Of a DNA stretch of 64,000 bases, positions 53,495 through 62,917 are shown in pieces. Location: assembly GCA_963666825.2 (NCBI GenBank), contig OY763044.2:6014001-6078000 (forward strand), in the 5' to 3' direction. The DNA comes from Saccharicrinis sp963666825 (lineage in GTDB: Bacteria > Bacteroidota > Bacteroidia > Bacteroidales > Marinilabiliaceae). Both the position numbers and the translations under genes were made by a program. Within the stretch, counting starts at the first letter, position 1; each line of letters begins with the position of its first letter. The notes under the pieces were generated by a model. That model made no database searches. It was not told the origin of the DNA and saw nothing but the letters and a program-made list of their open reading frames with translations.

Positions 53495-55426
53495 ATGTCC
53501 TATCTAACTTTTGAAAAATCCAAATTAATCAACCTGGAACAATCTCTTTACAAAGAGATTCTTCGAACCAATCGGGCGGGCTCGTATTCGAGCTCAAGTA
53601 TTATAGGTTGTAATACTCGGAAATATCACGGTTTGTTGGTATGTCCGTTGCCTAATTTTGACATGATGCGTCATGTCTTATTAAGTTCTCTTGATGTAAC
53701 CATAATTCAGCATGACAAGGAATTCAATCTTGGGATCCATAAGTATAGTGGAAACCATTATGAACCTAAAGGGCATAAATACATTAGAGAACTGGAATTT
53801 GATATCATTCCCCGTAAAGTATACCGAATCGGAGGAGTTTTGTTTTCTGTTGAAGAAGTTTTAGTAGAAAAGCAAGAACGAATCCTGGTAAAGTATACGC
53901 TTTTAGAAGCAAATTCCGCCACAAAATTAAAACTTAAACCCTTCTTAGCTAATAGAAGTGTTCACGAATTGACACATGAGAATATGGAGGTAAATACCAA
54001 GTATTCTCGCATAGACAATGGAATTAGTCTGCAAATGTATCCTGCCGTTCCAAAGTTATATATGCAGTTGTCAAAACAAAGTGAATTTGTGGCAAATCCG
54101 GATTGGTACAGGGGAATTGAATACTTTAAAGAACAGCACAGAGGTTATCATTTTAAAGAAGACCTTTACGTGCCGGGTTACTTTGAAGTGGATATCAAAA
54201 CAGGTGAAAGTATTATTTTTTCGGCTTCGCTAACAAAGCATATTCCTGAAAATTTCGAGATAAGATTTGATAAAGAGGTTGAGAAAAGAATTCCTAGAGA
54301 TAGTGCTTTCAATAATCTGCTAAATGCGGCTCAACAATTTTTTGTACTGAATAGCAAAGGTATCACGATGGTTGCTGGTTATCACTGGTATGGTGAAAGA
54401 TTGCGTGATACTTTAATCTCTGTTCCTCAGTTAACAGAGGCTTTAGGTGATGAAAATGTGTTTGAGAGTGTTTTAGATACTACTGCAAAAAAGATTACAA
54501 AAATAATTAAGGATAAATCTATTCTTAATATTGAAGAAGCAGATACCCCTTTATGGTTTTTCTGGACCATAAACCAATGTTGGGGTGAATTGTGTATTGA
54601 AAATCTTTGGACAAAGTATTATGACTTTTTAAAGTTGGTTATTAAATCATATTTGTCTGGAAGATTTGAAAATATGAAAGTTGACGACAATGGGTTAGTC
54701 GTTATTCATGATGATATTATACCATTAACCTGGATGAATGGAGTCGTTGATTTTAAACCTGTAACTCCTAGAAATGGGGCTTGTGTTGAAATTAACGCTT
54801 TGTGGTATAATGCATTGAGCTTATTTTTTGATTTAGCTAAAGAACAAAAAAAGGATGCTGCTTTAATAAAAGAGGTTAAGTCTGTACTTGACAAATTAGA
54901 AGTCTCTTTTATTGAAACATTTTGGAATGAAAATGCAAATTGTTTATATGATTTAGTTGATGGCGATTTTAAAGATTCCGCAATTAGACCAAATCAGGTT
55001 TTTGTTACATCTTTTAAATACTCACCTTTGAGTAATGAGCAAAAAAAGGGTGTAATAGATGTCCTGAAAGAAGAGTTGCTTACTCCTAAAGGATTAAGGA
55101 CTTTATCTCCTAAAAATCCTCAATATGTAGGATCTATGGAAGGTCTTGCGCATAAAAGAGAAACGGGTTTGCATCAAGGTGCAGTATGGCCATGGTTAAT
55201 CTCTTTTTATGCAGAAGGATATTTAAAGCTCCATAAACAAAGTGGAATTAGTCATATAAAACGTATTGCGGATAACTTTAACGAAGAAATGACAGAGCAT
55301 TGTATTGGTACTTTGTCAGAGTATTATAATGGAAATCCTCCGCAACGCGGCAAAGGTGCCGTTAGTATGGCATGGAATGTAGCAGGTGTTCTTAAAATTC
55401 TTAAACTAATCGAAAAATATAGCTAA
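53495..55426 (+). CDS. Glycogen debranching enzyme, amylo-alpha-1,6-glucosidase (GH133)
   Basis: 643 residues in the bacterial/archaeal layout. The N-terminal domain (about 1-270, with TNRAGSYSSSSIIGCNTRKY and HGLLV) is followed by the GH133 (alpha/alpha)6 domain (about 285-640). In it GYHWYGERLRDTLISVPQLT, LTWMNGVVDFKPVTPRNGAC and HQGAVWPWLISFYAEGY mark the active-site region. The enzyme hydrolyses the alpha-1,6 branch points of glycogen in the cytosol. It is first in a tight run: the GT4 gene follows after 1 base and the GH57 gene 24 bases later. The eukaryotic 4-alpha-glucanotransferase half is not attached. Confidence 0.92.
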   Translation: MSYLTFEKSKLINLEQSLYKEILRTNRAGSYSSSSIIGCNTRKYHGLLVCPLPNFDMMRHVLLSSLDVTIIQHDKEFNLGIHKYSGNHYEPKGHKYIRELEFDIIPRKVYRIGGVLFSVEEVLVEKQERILVKYTLLEANSATKLKLKPFLANRSVHELTHENMEVNTKYSRIDNGISLQMYPAVPKLYMQLSKQSEFVANPDWYRGIEYFKEQHRGYHFKEDLYVPGYFEVDIKTGESIIFSASLTKHIPENFEIRFDKEVEKRIPRDSAFNNLLNAAQQFFVLNSKGITMVAGYHWYGERLRDTLISVPQLTEALGDENVFESVLDTTAKKITKIIKDKSILNIEEADTPLWFFWTINQCWGELCIENLWTKYYDFLKLVIKSYLSGRFENMKVDDNGLVVIHDDIIPLTWMNGVVDFKPVTPRNGACVEINALWYNALSLFFDLAKEQKKDAALIKEVKSVLDKLEVSFIETFWNENANCLYDLVDGDFKDSAIRPNQVFVTSFKYSPLSNEQKKGVIDVLKEELLTPKGLRTLSPKNPQYVGSMEGLAHKRETGLHQGAVWPWLISFYAEGYLKLHKQSGISHIKRIADNFNEEMTEHCIGTLSEYYNGNPPQRGKGAVSMAWNVAGVLKILKLIEKYS

Positions 55427-55427
55427 T

Positions 55428-56720
55428 ATGAGGGTATTAATGTTTGGCTGGGAGTTTCCTCCTCATATTACAGGTGGACTCGGAACTGCTTGTTATGGAT
55501 TAACAAGAGGTTTATCTCATGTAGAAGATTTGGATGTATTATTTGTGGTACCTAAGGCTTATGGCGATGAAGATCAAAGTGCCATTCAGTTGGTGGGTGC
55601 AAATAATGTGTCTATTAGACAACGAAAAATAGATTTCAAAAAGTTTCAAAAGGAGATGGAATATATAGAGGTTGATACTCATATTATTCCTTACGTAGAT
55701 CCTGAGGATTATTGGAAACTTACAAAAGTTAAAGTAGAAGGTGAAAAAAAGATTGTACATACCAATGAAGAAGGTAAAATTGACTTTTCAGGAAAGTATG
55801 GTGCTAATCTTTTAGAAGAAATAGCAAACTATGCGCTTGTTGCTGGCGTTATTGCTCAGGATAATGAATTTGATGTAATTCATGCTCATGACTGGTTGGC
55901 TTATCCTGCGGGTATTGCAGCAAAAGAAGCAAGTGGAAAACCTTTGGTTGTGCATGTTCATGCAACTGATTTTGACAGGAGTGGTGGTAGTGTTAACCCT
56001 GCTGTTTATGAAATAGAGAAAAGAGGGCTTGATGCTGCAGATAAAGTAATAACTGTAAGTAACCTGACTAGAAATATTGTTATTGAAAAATATGGCATTA
56101 GTCCGGATAAGGTTGTAACGGTTTATAATGCTGTGGAGCCAAAAGAAATGTCAGTTGAGAATCCAATAAAAAAGAATAAAGATGAAAAGATTGTTACCTT
56201 TTTAGGAAGGATAACAATGCAAAAAGGGCCTGAATATTTTATTGAAGCGGCATATCGTGTTCTTCAAAAAATGGATAATGTACGATTTGTTATGGCTGGC
56301 AGTGGTGACATGATGGAGAAAATGATTCGTAGAGCAGCAGAACTCAAAATTACAGATAAATTTCACTTTACTGGATTCCTGAAAGGAGAAGAAGTGTTTA
56401 CAATGTTGCGTATGAGTGATTTATATGTAATGCCTTCTGTTTCTGAACCTTTTGGAATTTCGCCATTAGAGGCTATGCAAAGTAATGTTCCCGTGCTTAT
56501 TTCCTATCAATCAGGAGTAGCTGAGATATTAAATCATGCTATTAAAACCAATTTTTGGGATATAGATGCGATGGCAGATGCGATGTATGGAGTGCTTAAA
56601 TATCCATCACTTAAAACAATGTTCCAACGACATGGTAAAAGTGAAGTCGAAGCACTTAAGTGGGAAGATTCTGCAGAAAGAGTAAAGGATGTTTACGATT
56701 CTGTTGTACCTAACCTATAA
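55428..56720 (+). CDS. Glycosyltransferase family 4 protein, starch/glycogen synthase-like
   Basis: 430 residues of GT-B fold. The N-terminal loop FGWEFPPHITGGLGTACYGL resembles the glucan synthase entry motif. The middle has DVIHAHDWLAYPAGIAAKEA and VHVHATDFDRSG. The C-terminal half has VTFLGRITMQKGPEYFIEAA and the E-x7-E motif SEPFGISPLEAMQ. It probably elongates or primes an alpha-glucan, given that it is wedged between the debranching enzyme and a GH57 enzyme. The donor is unknown; a GT4 maltosyl- or glucosyltransferase is likely. The window also has a GT3 synthase, so the two may act on different substrates. Confidence 0.85.
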   Translation: MRVLMFGWEFPPHITGGLGTACYGLTRGLSHVEDLDVLFVVPKAYGDEDQSAIQLVGANNVSIRQRKIDFKKFQKEMEYIEVDTHIIPYVDPEDYWKLTKVKVEGEKKIVHTNEEGKIDFSGKYGANLLEEIANYALVAGVIAQDNEFDVIHAHDWLAYPAGIAAKEASGKPLVVHVHATDFDRSGGSVNPAVYEIEKRGLDAADKVITVSNLTRNIVIEKYGISPDKVVTVYNAVEPKEMSVENPIKKNKDEKIVTFLGRITMQKGPEYFIEAAYRVLQKMDNVRFVMAGSGDMMEKMIRRAAELKITDKFHFTGFLKGEEVFTMLRMSDLYVMPSVSEPFGISPLEAMQSNVPVLISYQSGVAEILNHAIKTNFWDIDAMADAMYGVLKYPSLKTMFQRHGKSEVEALKWEDSAERVKDVYDSVVPNL

Positions 56721-56744
56721 ATCTAACTCTAAAAATTAAAAGTC

Positions 56745-58073
56745 ATGAAAACTATTTGTTTATATTTTCAAGTTCACCAACCATTTCGCTTTCGTCGTTA
56801 TCGCTTCTTTGATATTGGTAATAATCACTATTACTATGATGATTATACCAATGAAAGTATATTGGTTAAAATTTCTCAAAAATGTTATTTACCAACAAAT
56901 AAATTATTGCTAGACCTGATCAAGCAAAATAAAGGAAAGTTTAAAGTTGCATTTTCTATCTCGGGAATTGCGCTTAAACAATTTCAACTTTATGCGCCGG
57001 AGGTAATTGATAGTTTTAAGCAACTTGCAGATACAGGACAAGTAGAATTTCTCGCAGAAACCTACTGTCACTCATTAGTATCTTTAAAAGATAAAAATGA
57101 ATTTGAGCGTCAGGTTAATATGCAGGTAGACTTAGTTAAAGAACTATTCAATCAGGAACCAAAAGTATTCAGAAACACAGAATTAATTTATTCTGATGAA
57201 ATGGGAGATATGGTTTATAAAATGGGTTATAAAGCCATGTTGACAGAGGGAGCAAAACATGTTTTAGGATGGAAGAGTCCTAATTACTTGTATTGTAATA
57301 GTCTTAATCCAAAATTAAAAGTGCTGTTAAAGAACTTTGTTTTAAGTGATGATATTGCATTTCGTTTTGGAAATAAAGGATGGAGTGAGTATCCTTTAAC
57401 ACCACAAAAGTATACTCAGTGGTTAAAAGATCTGGATCCAAAATCTGAAGTTATAAACCTATTTCTTGATTACGAAACTTTTGGTGAACATCAATGGAAA
57501 GAAACAGGAATCTTTGATTTTTTAGAAGGACTTCCAAAAGAAATTCTAAAACATAAAGAGTTTTCATTTTCAACACCATCAGAGGTTGCTGAGAATTTAC
57601 AACCTGTTTCATCTATAAATGTTCCATATCCTATCTCCTGGGCTGATGAAGAAAGAGACTTAACAGCTTGGTTGGGTAATGAGATGCAGGAGGAAGCATT
57701 TAATAAATTGTACGCTTTATTACCTAAGATAGAAAAGTGTACTGATCCTAAATTGAACGATGACTGGATTTATCTTCAAGCAAGTGATCATTTTTATTAT
57801 ATGTGTACTAAGTATTTTTCTGATGGAGATGTACATGCGTATTTCAATCCGTATGAATCTCCATATCAGGCGTTTATTAATTACATGAATATACTTAGTG
57901 ATTTTACATTACGATTAAATGCGGCCGTTCCTGAAAGTGAAGAAGATCAGGATATTTCTAATTTAACAAATCTGCTAACTGAAAAAGAAGCAAAAATTGT
58001 AGAACTAGAAAAAAGACTTAAAGAGTTACGCAATAAGAAAGGTGTAAAAAAATCAAAAGAAAAAGTATTGTAA
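56745..58073 (+). CDS. Glycoside hydrolase family 57 alpha-amylase / 4-alpha-glucanotransferase-like
   Basis: 442 residues. GH57 blocks are visible: block 1 FQVHQPFRF (residues 8-16), GFAETYCHS-like block 2 as FLAETYCHSLVSL, block 3 with the nucleophile glutamate in FRNTELIYSDEMG (about 147-159), block 4 with the acid aspartate in LFLDYETFGEHQW, and block 5 WADEERDLTAWLGNEMQ. About 60 residues of coiled-coil with LTEKEAKIVELEKRLKEL form the C-terminus. Members cut or transfer alpha-1,4 glucans in the cytosol. It belongs to the run debranching enzyme - GT4 - GH57, which I recall as conserved in Bacteroides. Hydrolase or transferase action cannot be decided. Confidence 0.9.
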   Translation: MKTICLYFQVHQPFRFRRYRFFDIGNNHYYYDDYTNESILVKISQKCYLPTNKLLLDLIKQNKGKFKVAFSISGIALKQFQLYAPEVIDSFKQLADTGQVEFLAETYCHSLVSLKDKNEFERQVNMQVDLVKELFNQEPKVFRNTELIYSDEMGDMVYKMGYKAMLTEGAKHVLGWKSPNYLYCNSLNPKLKVLLKNFVLSDDIAFRFGNKGWSEYPLTPQKYTQWLKDLDPKSEVINLFLDYETFGEHQWKETGIFDFLEGLPKEILKHKEFSFSTPSEVAENLQPVSSINVPYPISWADEERDLTAWLGNEMQEEAFNKLYALLPKIEKCTDPKLNDDWIYLQASDHFYYMCTKYFSDGDVHAYFNPYESPYQAFINYMNILSDFTLRLNAAVPESEEDQDISNLTNLLTEKEAKIVELEKRLKELRNKKGVKKSKEKVL

Positions 58074-58079
58074 TTAATA

Positions 58080-58110
58080 AAACTCTGTTTCTCAAAATGA
58101 AGCAGAGTTT
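58080..58110 (+). terminator. Stem-loop after the GH57 gene
   Basis: AAACTCTGTTTC (58080-58091) pairs with GAAGCAGAGTTT (58099-58110) with one G-U pair. The T run is short (TTT then AATT), so termination may be partial and the downstream genes may be partly cotranscribed. Confidence 0.6.
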
Positions 58111-58152
58111 AATTAAGCCTATTTTATTATTATTAAATAAACAGAGAAAATT

Positions 58153-58464
58153 ATGAGCATTAAAAAGCAATTTTTAAAAAGTAAACCAGAATGTAAGGTT
58201 ACTTTTAAATTTGAAAAAAAAGATGGGGTAGAACCTCAATCAGTAAAAGTTTTAGGAGATTTCAATAATTGGGATACATCTGTTGAACCAATGAAACCTT
58301 TAAAATCAGGTGATTTTACTCAAACTATTAATTTATCTAGTGGAGATTCTGTTCAATTCAGATACTTAATTAATGATAGTGAATGGATGAATGATGAAGA
58401 AGCTGATGCATTTATCGATAATGGATTAGGGACTGAAGAAAAAAATAGTGTACTCCAACTATAA
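58153..58464 (+). CDS. Stand-alone CBM48 / AMPK-beta-like glycogen-binding protein
   Basis: 103 residues and only one domain. The E-set fold is shown by VTFKFEKKDGVEPQSVKVLG, then DFNNWDTSVEPMKPLKSGDF with the CBM48 signature GDFNNWD (about 36-42), and later VQFRYLINDSEWMNDEEADA. In this class the tryptophan of the NNW motif contacts glucan; in longer enzymes the domain sits before a GH13 catalytic part. Here no catalytic domain is attached, and the N-terminus is lysine-rich. It is placed 79 bases after the GH57 gene and 75 bases before the synthase-phosphorylase fusion, so a role as a glycogen-binding adaptor is inferred. Confidence 0.9.
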   Translation: MSIKKQFLKSKPECKVTFKFEKKDGVEPQSVKVLGDFNNWDTSVEPMKPLKSGDFTQTINLSSGDSVQFRYLINDSEWMNDEEADAFIDNGLGTEEKNSVLQL

Positions 58465-58539
58465 ATATCAAATTAAATCAAATTTTAACTCTCTTTGAAC
58501 GGTGAGATACCGCAAATACAATTTATTATTCAAAGCAAA

Positions 58540-61500
58540 ATGACGCAAAACAATTTGAAACCTGATGTAGTTTTTGAAGCTAGTTGGGAGGTCTGTAATA
58601 AAATGGGCGGTATCCATACCGTTTTGTCGACAAAAGCATTAACACTGGTTGAAAATTTTGGAGATAATATAATTTTTATTGGTCCGGATGTTTATTCCGG
58701 ATCCAATAAAATTCATGAATTTGAAGAGGATGCTAATCTTTTTCCGGGATGGAAAGATATTCTTGATAAAGAAGGTCTTCGTGTTAAAACAGGACGTTGG
58801 AATGTTGTTGGAAAACCAATAGCGTTGTTGATTGATTTTAGTACTCTGGTATCGCAAAAAGATGAAATACTATCGAGATTTTGGGAACTATATAAGGTTG
58901 ATTCATTGTCTGGGCAATGGGACTATATAGAATCCGTACTTTTTGGATATGCAGTAGGTAAAGTAATTGAAAGTTATTATAAGTGTTATCTGAATGCTAA
59001 TAATAAAATAGTAGCTCATTTTAATGAGTGGATGACCAGTAGTGGAGCATTGTATCTTAAGAATACTTTACCTCAAATCGCTACGATATTTACAACTCAT
59101 GCCACGGTAATAGGTCGTAGTTTAGCCGGACATGGAGAGCCGTTATATGATGAGCTGCAAAATTTTAATGCGGATATAAGATCGCATGATCTTGGAGTTG
59201 TTGCTAAACATTCCTTAGAGAAAAAATCAGCGATTAATGTTGATTGTTTTACAACTGTATCAGATATTACAGCAAAAGAGTGTGCTCAGTTTATGGAGCG
59301 CAAGGTTGATGTTGTAACCCCTAATGGTTTCGAAAATGATTTTGTTCCTCAGGGTGAAGACTTCAGTCGTAAAAGAAAAATTGCACGTGATAAATTACGT
59401 GCTGTTTCAGAAAGCCTATTGGGCTATAAGTTATCAGAAGATGCTTTCTTTATAGCAAATAGTGGAAGGTATGAATACCGTAATAAAGGGATCGATGTAT
59501 TCCTTGATAGTTTAAAGCATCTTAATGAAGATGAAAACTACAAAAGAGAAACCATTGTATTTGTATTAATTCCTGCAAATAATTATGGTGCCCGTAAAGA
59601 TTTAATTGACAAATTAAATGGGCAATCTAATCAAAAACTTGATAATCCATTCTTAACTCATGGTTTAAATGATCTGGGTTATGATCCAATTATAAATAAA
59701 ATACAGGATATTCATCTTAACAATGATGTTGATGATACTGTAAAATTAATTTTTGTTCCTGCTTATTTAAAAGGAGATGATGGGGTGTTTAATCTACCAT
59801 ACTATGATATCCTGATAGGTATGGATTTAACTGTCTTTCCTTCATATTATGAGCCATGGGGCTATACTCCTTTAGAGAGTTTGGCTTTTTATATTCCAAC
59901 TATAACAACAACTTTAGCAGGTTTTGGAATATGGGGACAACAATATTCAGCTGGTATATCTGATGGATTAGGTATTATAGAAAGAAATGATCATAATATG
60001 GCGGAGGTTTCCCGCAATATTTCTAATACAATTCAGGAATATCTCCTTAAATCAGAAAATGAGATAATAGATATACGAATGAAGGCTCATGAGCTTTCTA
60101 CAAGAGTTGATTGGGGTGTTCTTATTAAACATTATTTTGAGGCGTATGAAATAGCACTCAAAGCAGTTGAGAGCAGAAGGGCACAAATTGATATAGTTAA
60201 AAGGGAAAAACGAATACACATCAAGCCTGAGAAATCATCAATGCCTGTTTGGAAGAAGCTGTTTGTAAAATCAAAGCTTCCTGATAAAATAATGCATTTA
60301 AATGAACTTGCTCATAATTTATGGTGGACATGGAATTATCAGGCATCAGAACTTTTTGAATCAATAGATCCGGATATTTGGGTTAATTCAGGTAGAGATC
60401 CTATTAATTTATTGGAACGTGTAAGTTATGATTATTTAGAAGAGCTTACTGGAGACGAAGACTTTGTAAACAGATTGAATCACGTTTATGGAATGTTCCG
60501 AAGTTATATGGATAGAGAGCCATCTAAAACACCTTCTATTGCATATTTTAGTATGGAATACGGTATTAATGATGTGCTTAAGATTTATTCAGGAGGTTTA
60601 GGTGTATTAGCAGGTGACTATCTTAAAGAAGCCAGTGACTCAAATGTTAACATGACTGCGATTGGTCTGCTATATAAATATGGCTATTTTAGACAGTCTG
60701 TTACAATAAATGGAGATCAGCAGTCAAATTTTGACCGTCAGGAATTTTCTAATTTGCCAATTACTGAAATTAAAAACAGTGATGGTACGCCATTGGTTAT
60801 GCAAATGAGTGCACCGGGGCGTACAGTGTTTGTTAAAGTTTGGCGTGCAGATGTCGGGAGAGTAAATTTGTATTTATTAGATACAGATCACCCTCAGAAT
60901 AGTGAAAGCGACCGACAAATAACACATAGTTTATATGGAGGTGATTGGGAGAATAGATTAAAGCAGGAGATTCTACTAGGAATGGGAGGTATCCAATTAC
61001 TGGATACATTAGATATTAAAACAAATTTATTCCATTGCAATGAAGGACATGCTGCCTTGATCAATGTTTCAAGGTTGATCAAGTATGTGGAAAGTCATTA
61101 TAGCTTCCCAGAAGCAATGGAGTTAGTGAGGGCTTCATCGTTATTTACTACACATACTCCTGTTCCTGCTGGGCATGATAAGTTTGATGAAGACTTAGTA
61201 AGGGTGTATTTCCGACATATTCCTGAAAGATTACAAATATCATGGGATGACTTTATGGCATTAGGTCGTGAAAATCCGGGAGACCACCATGAGAAGTTTT
61301 CAATGAGTGTACTTGCTGTTAAAACTTCTATGGAAGTAAATGGAGTAAGTTGGCTGCATGGTGAGGTGTCCAGAAATATGTTCCAGGGCTTATGGAAAGG
61401 CTTGTTTACAGAAGAGGTTCCGATTGGCTATGTTACTAATGGAGTGCATTATGGAACATGGACAGCTAGCGATATGCAAAGATTGTATGAAAAGGAATTC

Positions 61501-62772
61501 GATCCTGTTTTTAAATCAGATCTTTCAAATAAAGCGTATTGGCAAAAAATTCATGAGGTAAGTGATCATGATATATGGCAAGTCAGATTAACATTGCGTA
61601 AAAAGTTAATTGACTTTGTTAAGAACAGAATGGCTTCAAATATGGTTAATAGTCACTCTGATCCATCTCAAATTGTTGAGGTTATAGATAAGATTGACGA
61701 TAAAGCTCTGACTATTGGTTTTGCTCGACGTTTTGCAACATACAAAAGAGCTCATTTGTTATTTACTGATGAAGAAAGATTAGCAAGGATCGTAAATAAT
61801 CCTGATCTTCCGGTTCAGTTTATATTTGCTGGAAAAGCTCACCCTGCAGATGGAGGTGGTCAGGCTTTAATAAAACATATTGTTGAAATATCTAAAAAAC
61901 AACAATTCCTTGGTAAGATCATTTTCCTTGAGAATTATGATATGGAATTAGCCAAAAGACTTGTAAGTGGAGTTGATATCTGGATGAATACTCCAACAAG
62001 ACCGTTGGAAGCTTCAGGTACAAGTGGTGAAAAGGCCGAGCTTAATGGTGTTCTTAATTTTAGTGTACTCGATGGATGGTGGTTTGAAGGTTACCGTGAA
62101 GGAGCAGGTTGGAGCTTGACTGATAAACGGACTTATAATGATCAACAGCTTCAGGATGAATTAGATGCTGCTACAATCTATAGTATGTTTGAGAATGAGA
62201 TAGTTCCATTGTTCTATGATCAGAATGAGGAGGGAATATCTCCAAACTGGATTAAGTTTGTAAAAAATTCAATTTCAGAGATTGCACCAAATTATACTAC
62301 TAAAAGAATGATTGATGATTATCTGAATAGATTTTATCTAAAGATGGATAATCGTTTAGCAGAGCTTAAGAAGGATGATTGTGCTTTGGTGAGAGATATT
62401 ACTTCATGGAAGAGATGGGTGAAAGCTAACTGGAACGAAGTTGAAGTAGTGAATATTGAGATGCCAGATATCTATGCACATCAGCTTGGAATTGGTGAAA
62501 CATATCATATCAGTGTGGTTATTGATCTGAAATCATTAAGTGGTTTGGATATATCTGTACAGGCAATATTTGCTGATGTTCAGGAAGACGGTACCGCTAA
62601 AATGCTTAGTGTGGAAGAGTTTAAGGTGGATAAAAAGGATGGTAGTAAATTGTATTGTTCTTTGAATCATAAGTTAAACATTCCGGGTGTATATAATTTT
62701 GGCATCAGAATGTATCCAAAGAATGCTAATATACAATCTCAGCATGAAGTGTGTTGTATTAGATGGATTTAA
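58540..62772 (+). CDS. Fused glycogen synthase (GT3) and alpha-glucan phosphorylase (GT35)
   Basis: 1410 residues from ATG 58540 (an in-frame TTG lies 45 bases upstream). Residues about 5-560 are a GT3 synthase of the eukaryotic type: EASWEVCNKMGGIHTVLSTK at the start, HFNEWMTSSGALYLKN, and the E-x7-E motif PSYYEPWGYTPLESLAF. Residues about 575-690 are DUF3417 (HLNELAHNLWWTWNYQASEL), and about 690-1260 the GT35 catalytic part with the PLP lysine Lys1165 in ASGTSGEKAELNG. The end (about 1300-1410) is a beta-rich domain. GT3 enzymes add glucose from UDP-glucose; GT35 enzymes release glucose 1-phosphate. Both halves keep their key residues. The frame is unbroken, so the joint is a real fusion. 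Confidence 0.93.
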   Translation: MTQNNLKPDVVFEASWEVCNKMGGIHTVLSTKALTLVENFGDNIIFIGPDVYSGSNKIHEFEEDANLFPGWKDILDKEGLRVKTGRWNVVGKPIALLIDFSTLVSQKDEILSRFWELYKVDSLSGQWDYIESVLFGYAVGKVIESYYKCYLNANNKIVAHFNEWMTSSGALYLKNTLPQIATIFTTHATVIGRSLAGHGEPLYDELQNFNADIRSHDLGVVAKHSLEKKSAINVDCFTTVSDITAKECAQFMERKVDVVTPNGFENDFVPQGEDFSRKRKIARDKLRAVSESLLGYKLSEDAFFIANSGRYEYRNKGIDVFLDSLKHLNEDENYKRETIVFVLIPANNYGARKDLIDKLNGQSNQKLDNPFLTHGLNDLGYDPIINKIQDIHLNNDVDDTVKLIFVPAYLKGDDGVFNLPYYDILIGMDLTVFPSYYEPWGYTPLESLAFYIPTITTTLAGFGIWGQQYSAGISDGLGIIERNDHNMAEVSRNISNTIQEYLLKSENEIIDIRMKAHELSTRVDWGVLIKHYFEAYEIALKAVESRRAQIDIVKREKRIHIKPEKSSMPVWKKLFVKSKLPDKIMHLNELAHNLWWTWNYQASELFESIDPDIWVNSGRDPINLLERVSYDYLEELTGDEDFVNRLNHVYGMFRSYMDREPSKTPSIAYFSMEYGINDVLKIYSGGLGVLAGDYLKEASDSNVNMTAIGLLYKYGYFRQSVTINGDQQSNFDRQEFSNLPITEIKNSDGTPLVMQMSAPGRTVFVKVWRADVGRVNLYLLDTDHPQNSESDRQITHSLYGGDWENRLKQEILLGMGGIQLLDTLDIKTNLFHCNEGHAALINVSRLIKYVESHYSFPEAMELVRASSLFTTHTPVPAGHDKFDEDLVRVYFRHIPERLQISWDDFMALGRENPGDHHEKFSMSVLAVKTSMEVNGVSWLHGEVSRNMFQGLWKGLFTEEVPIGYVTNGVHYGTWTASDMQRLYEKEFDPVFKSDLSNKAYWQKIHEVSDHDIWQVRLTLRKKLIDFVKNRMASNMVNSHSDPSQIVEVIDKIDDKALTIGFARRFATYKRAHLLFTDEERLARIVNNPDLPVQFIFAGKAHPADGGGQALIKHIVEISKKQQFLGKIIFLENYDMELAKRLVSGVDIWMNTPTRPLEASGTSGEKAELNGVLNFSVLDGWWFEGYREGAGWSLTDKRTYNDQQLQDELDAATIYSMFENEIVPLFYDQNEEGISPNWIKFVKNSISEIAPNYTTKRMIDDYLNRFYLKMDNRLAELKKDDCALVRDITSWKRWVKANWNEVEVVNIEMPDIYAHQLGIGETYHISVVIDLKSLSGLDISVQAIFADVQEDGTAKMLSVEEFKVDKKDGSKLYCSLNHKLNIPGVYNFGIRMYPKNANIQSQHEVCCIRWI

Positions 62773-62867
62773 TATTCTATGCAAGACAATCTAGTGAAAG
62801 AACATAGTGTTTTTGGTATATTATTTAAATGCTGAATATAACACGAAGAAAATATTCATAAAGAAAG

Positions 62868-62910
62868 ACGGCTTAAGATCTTTAAAAATCTTAAGCCGTT
62901 TCTTTTATAT
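62868..62910. terminator. Bidirectional terminator between fusion gene and branching enzyme
   Basis: ACGGCTTAAGAT (62868-62879) pairs perfectly with ATCTTAAGCCGT (62888-62899), with an 8-base loop and T/A-rich flanks on both sides. It lies between two convergent genes and can serve both. Confidence 0.9.
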
Positions 62911-62917
62911 TTATTTT

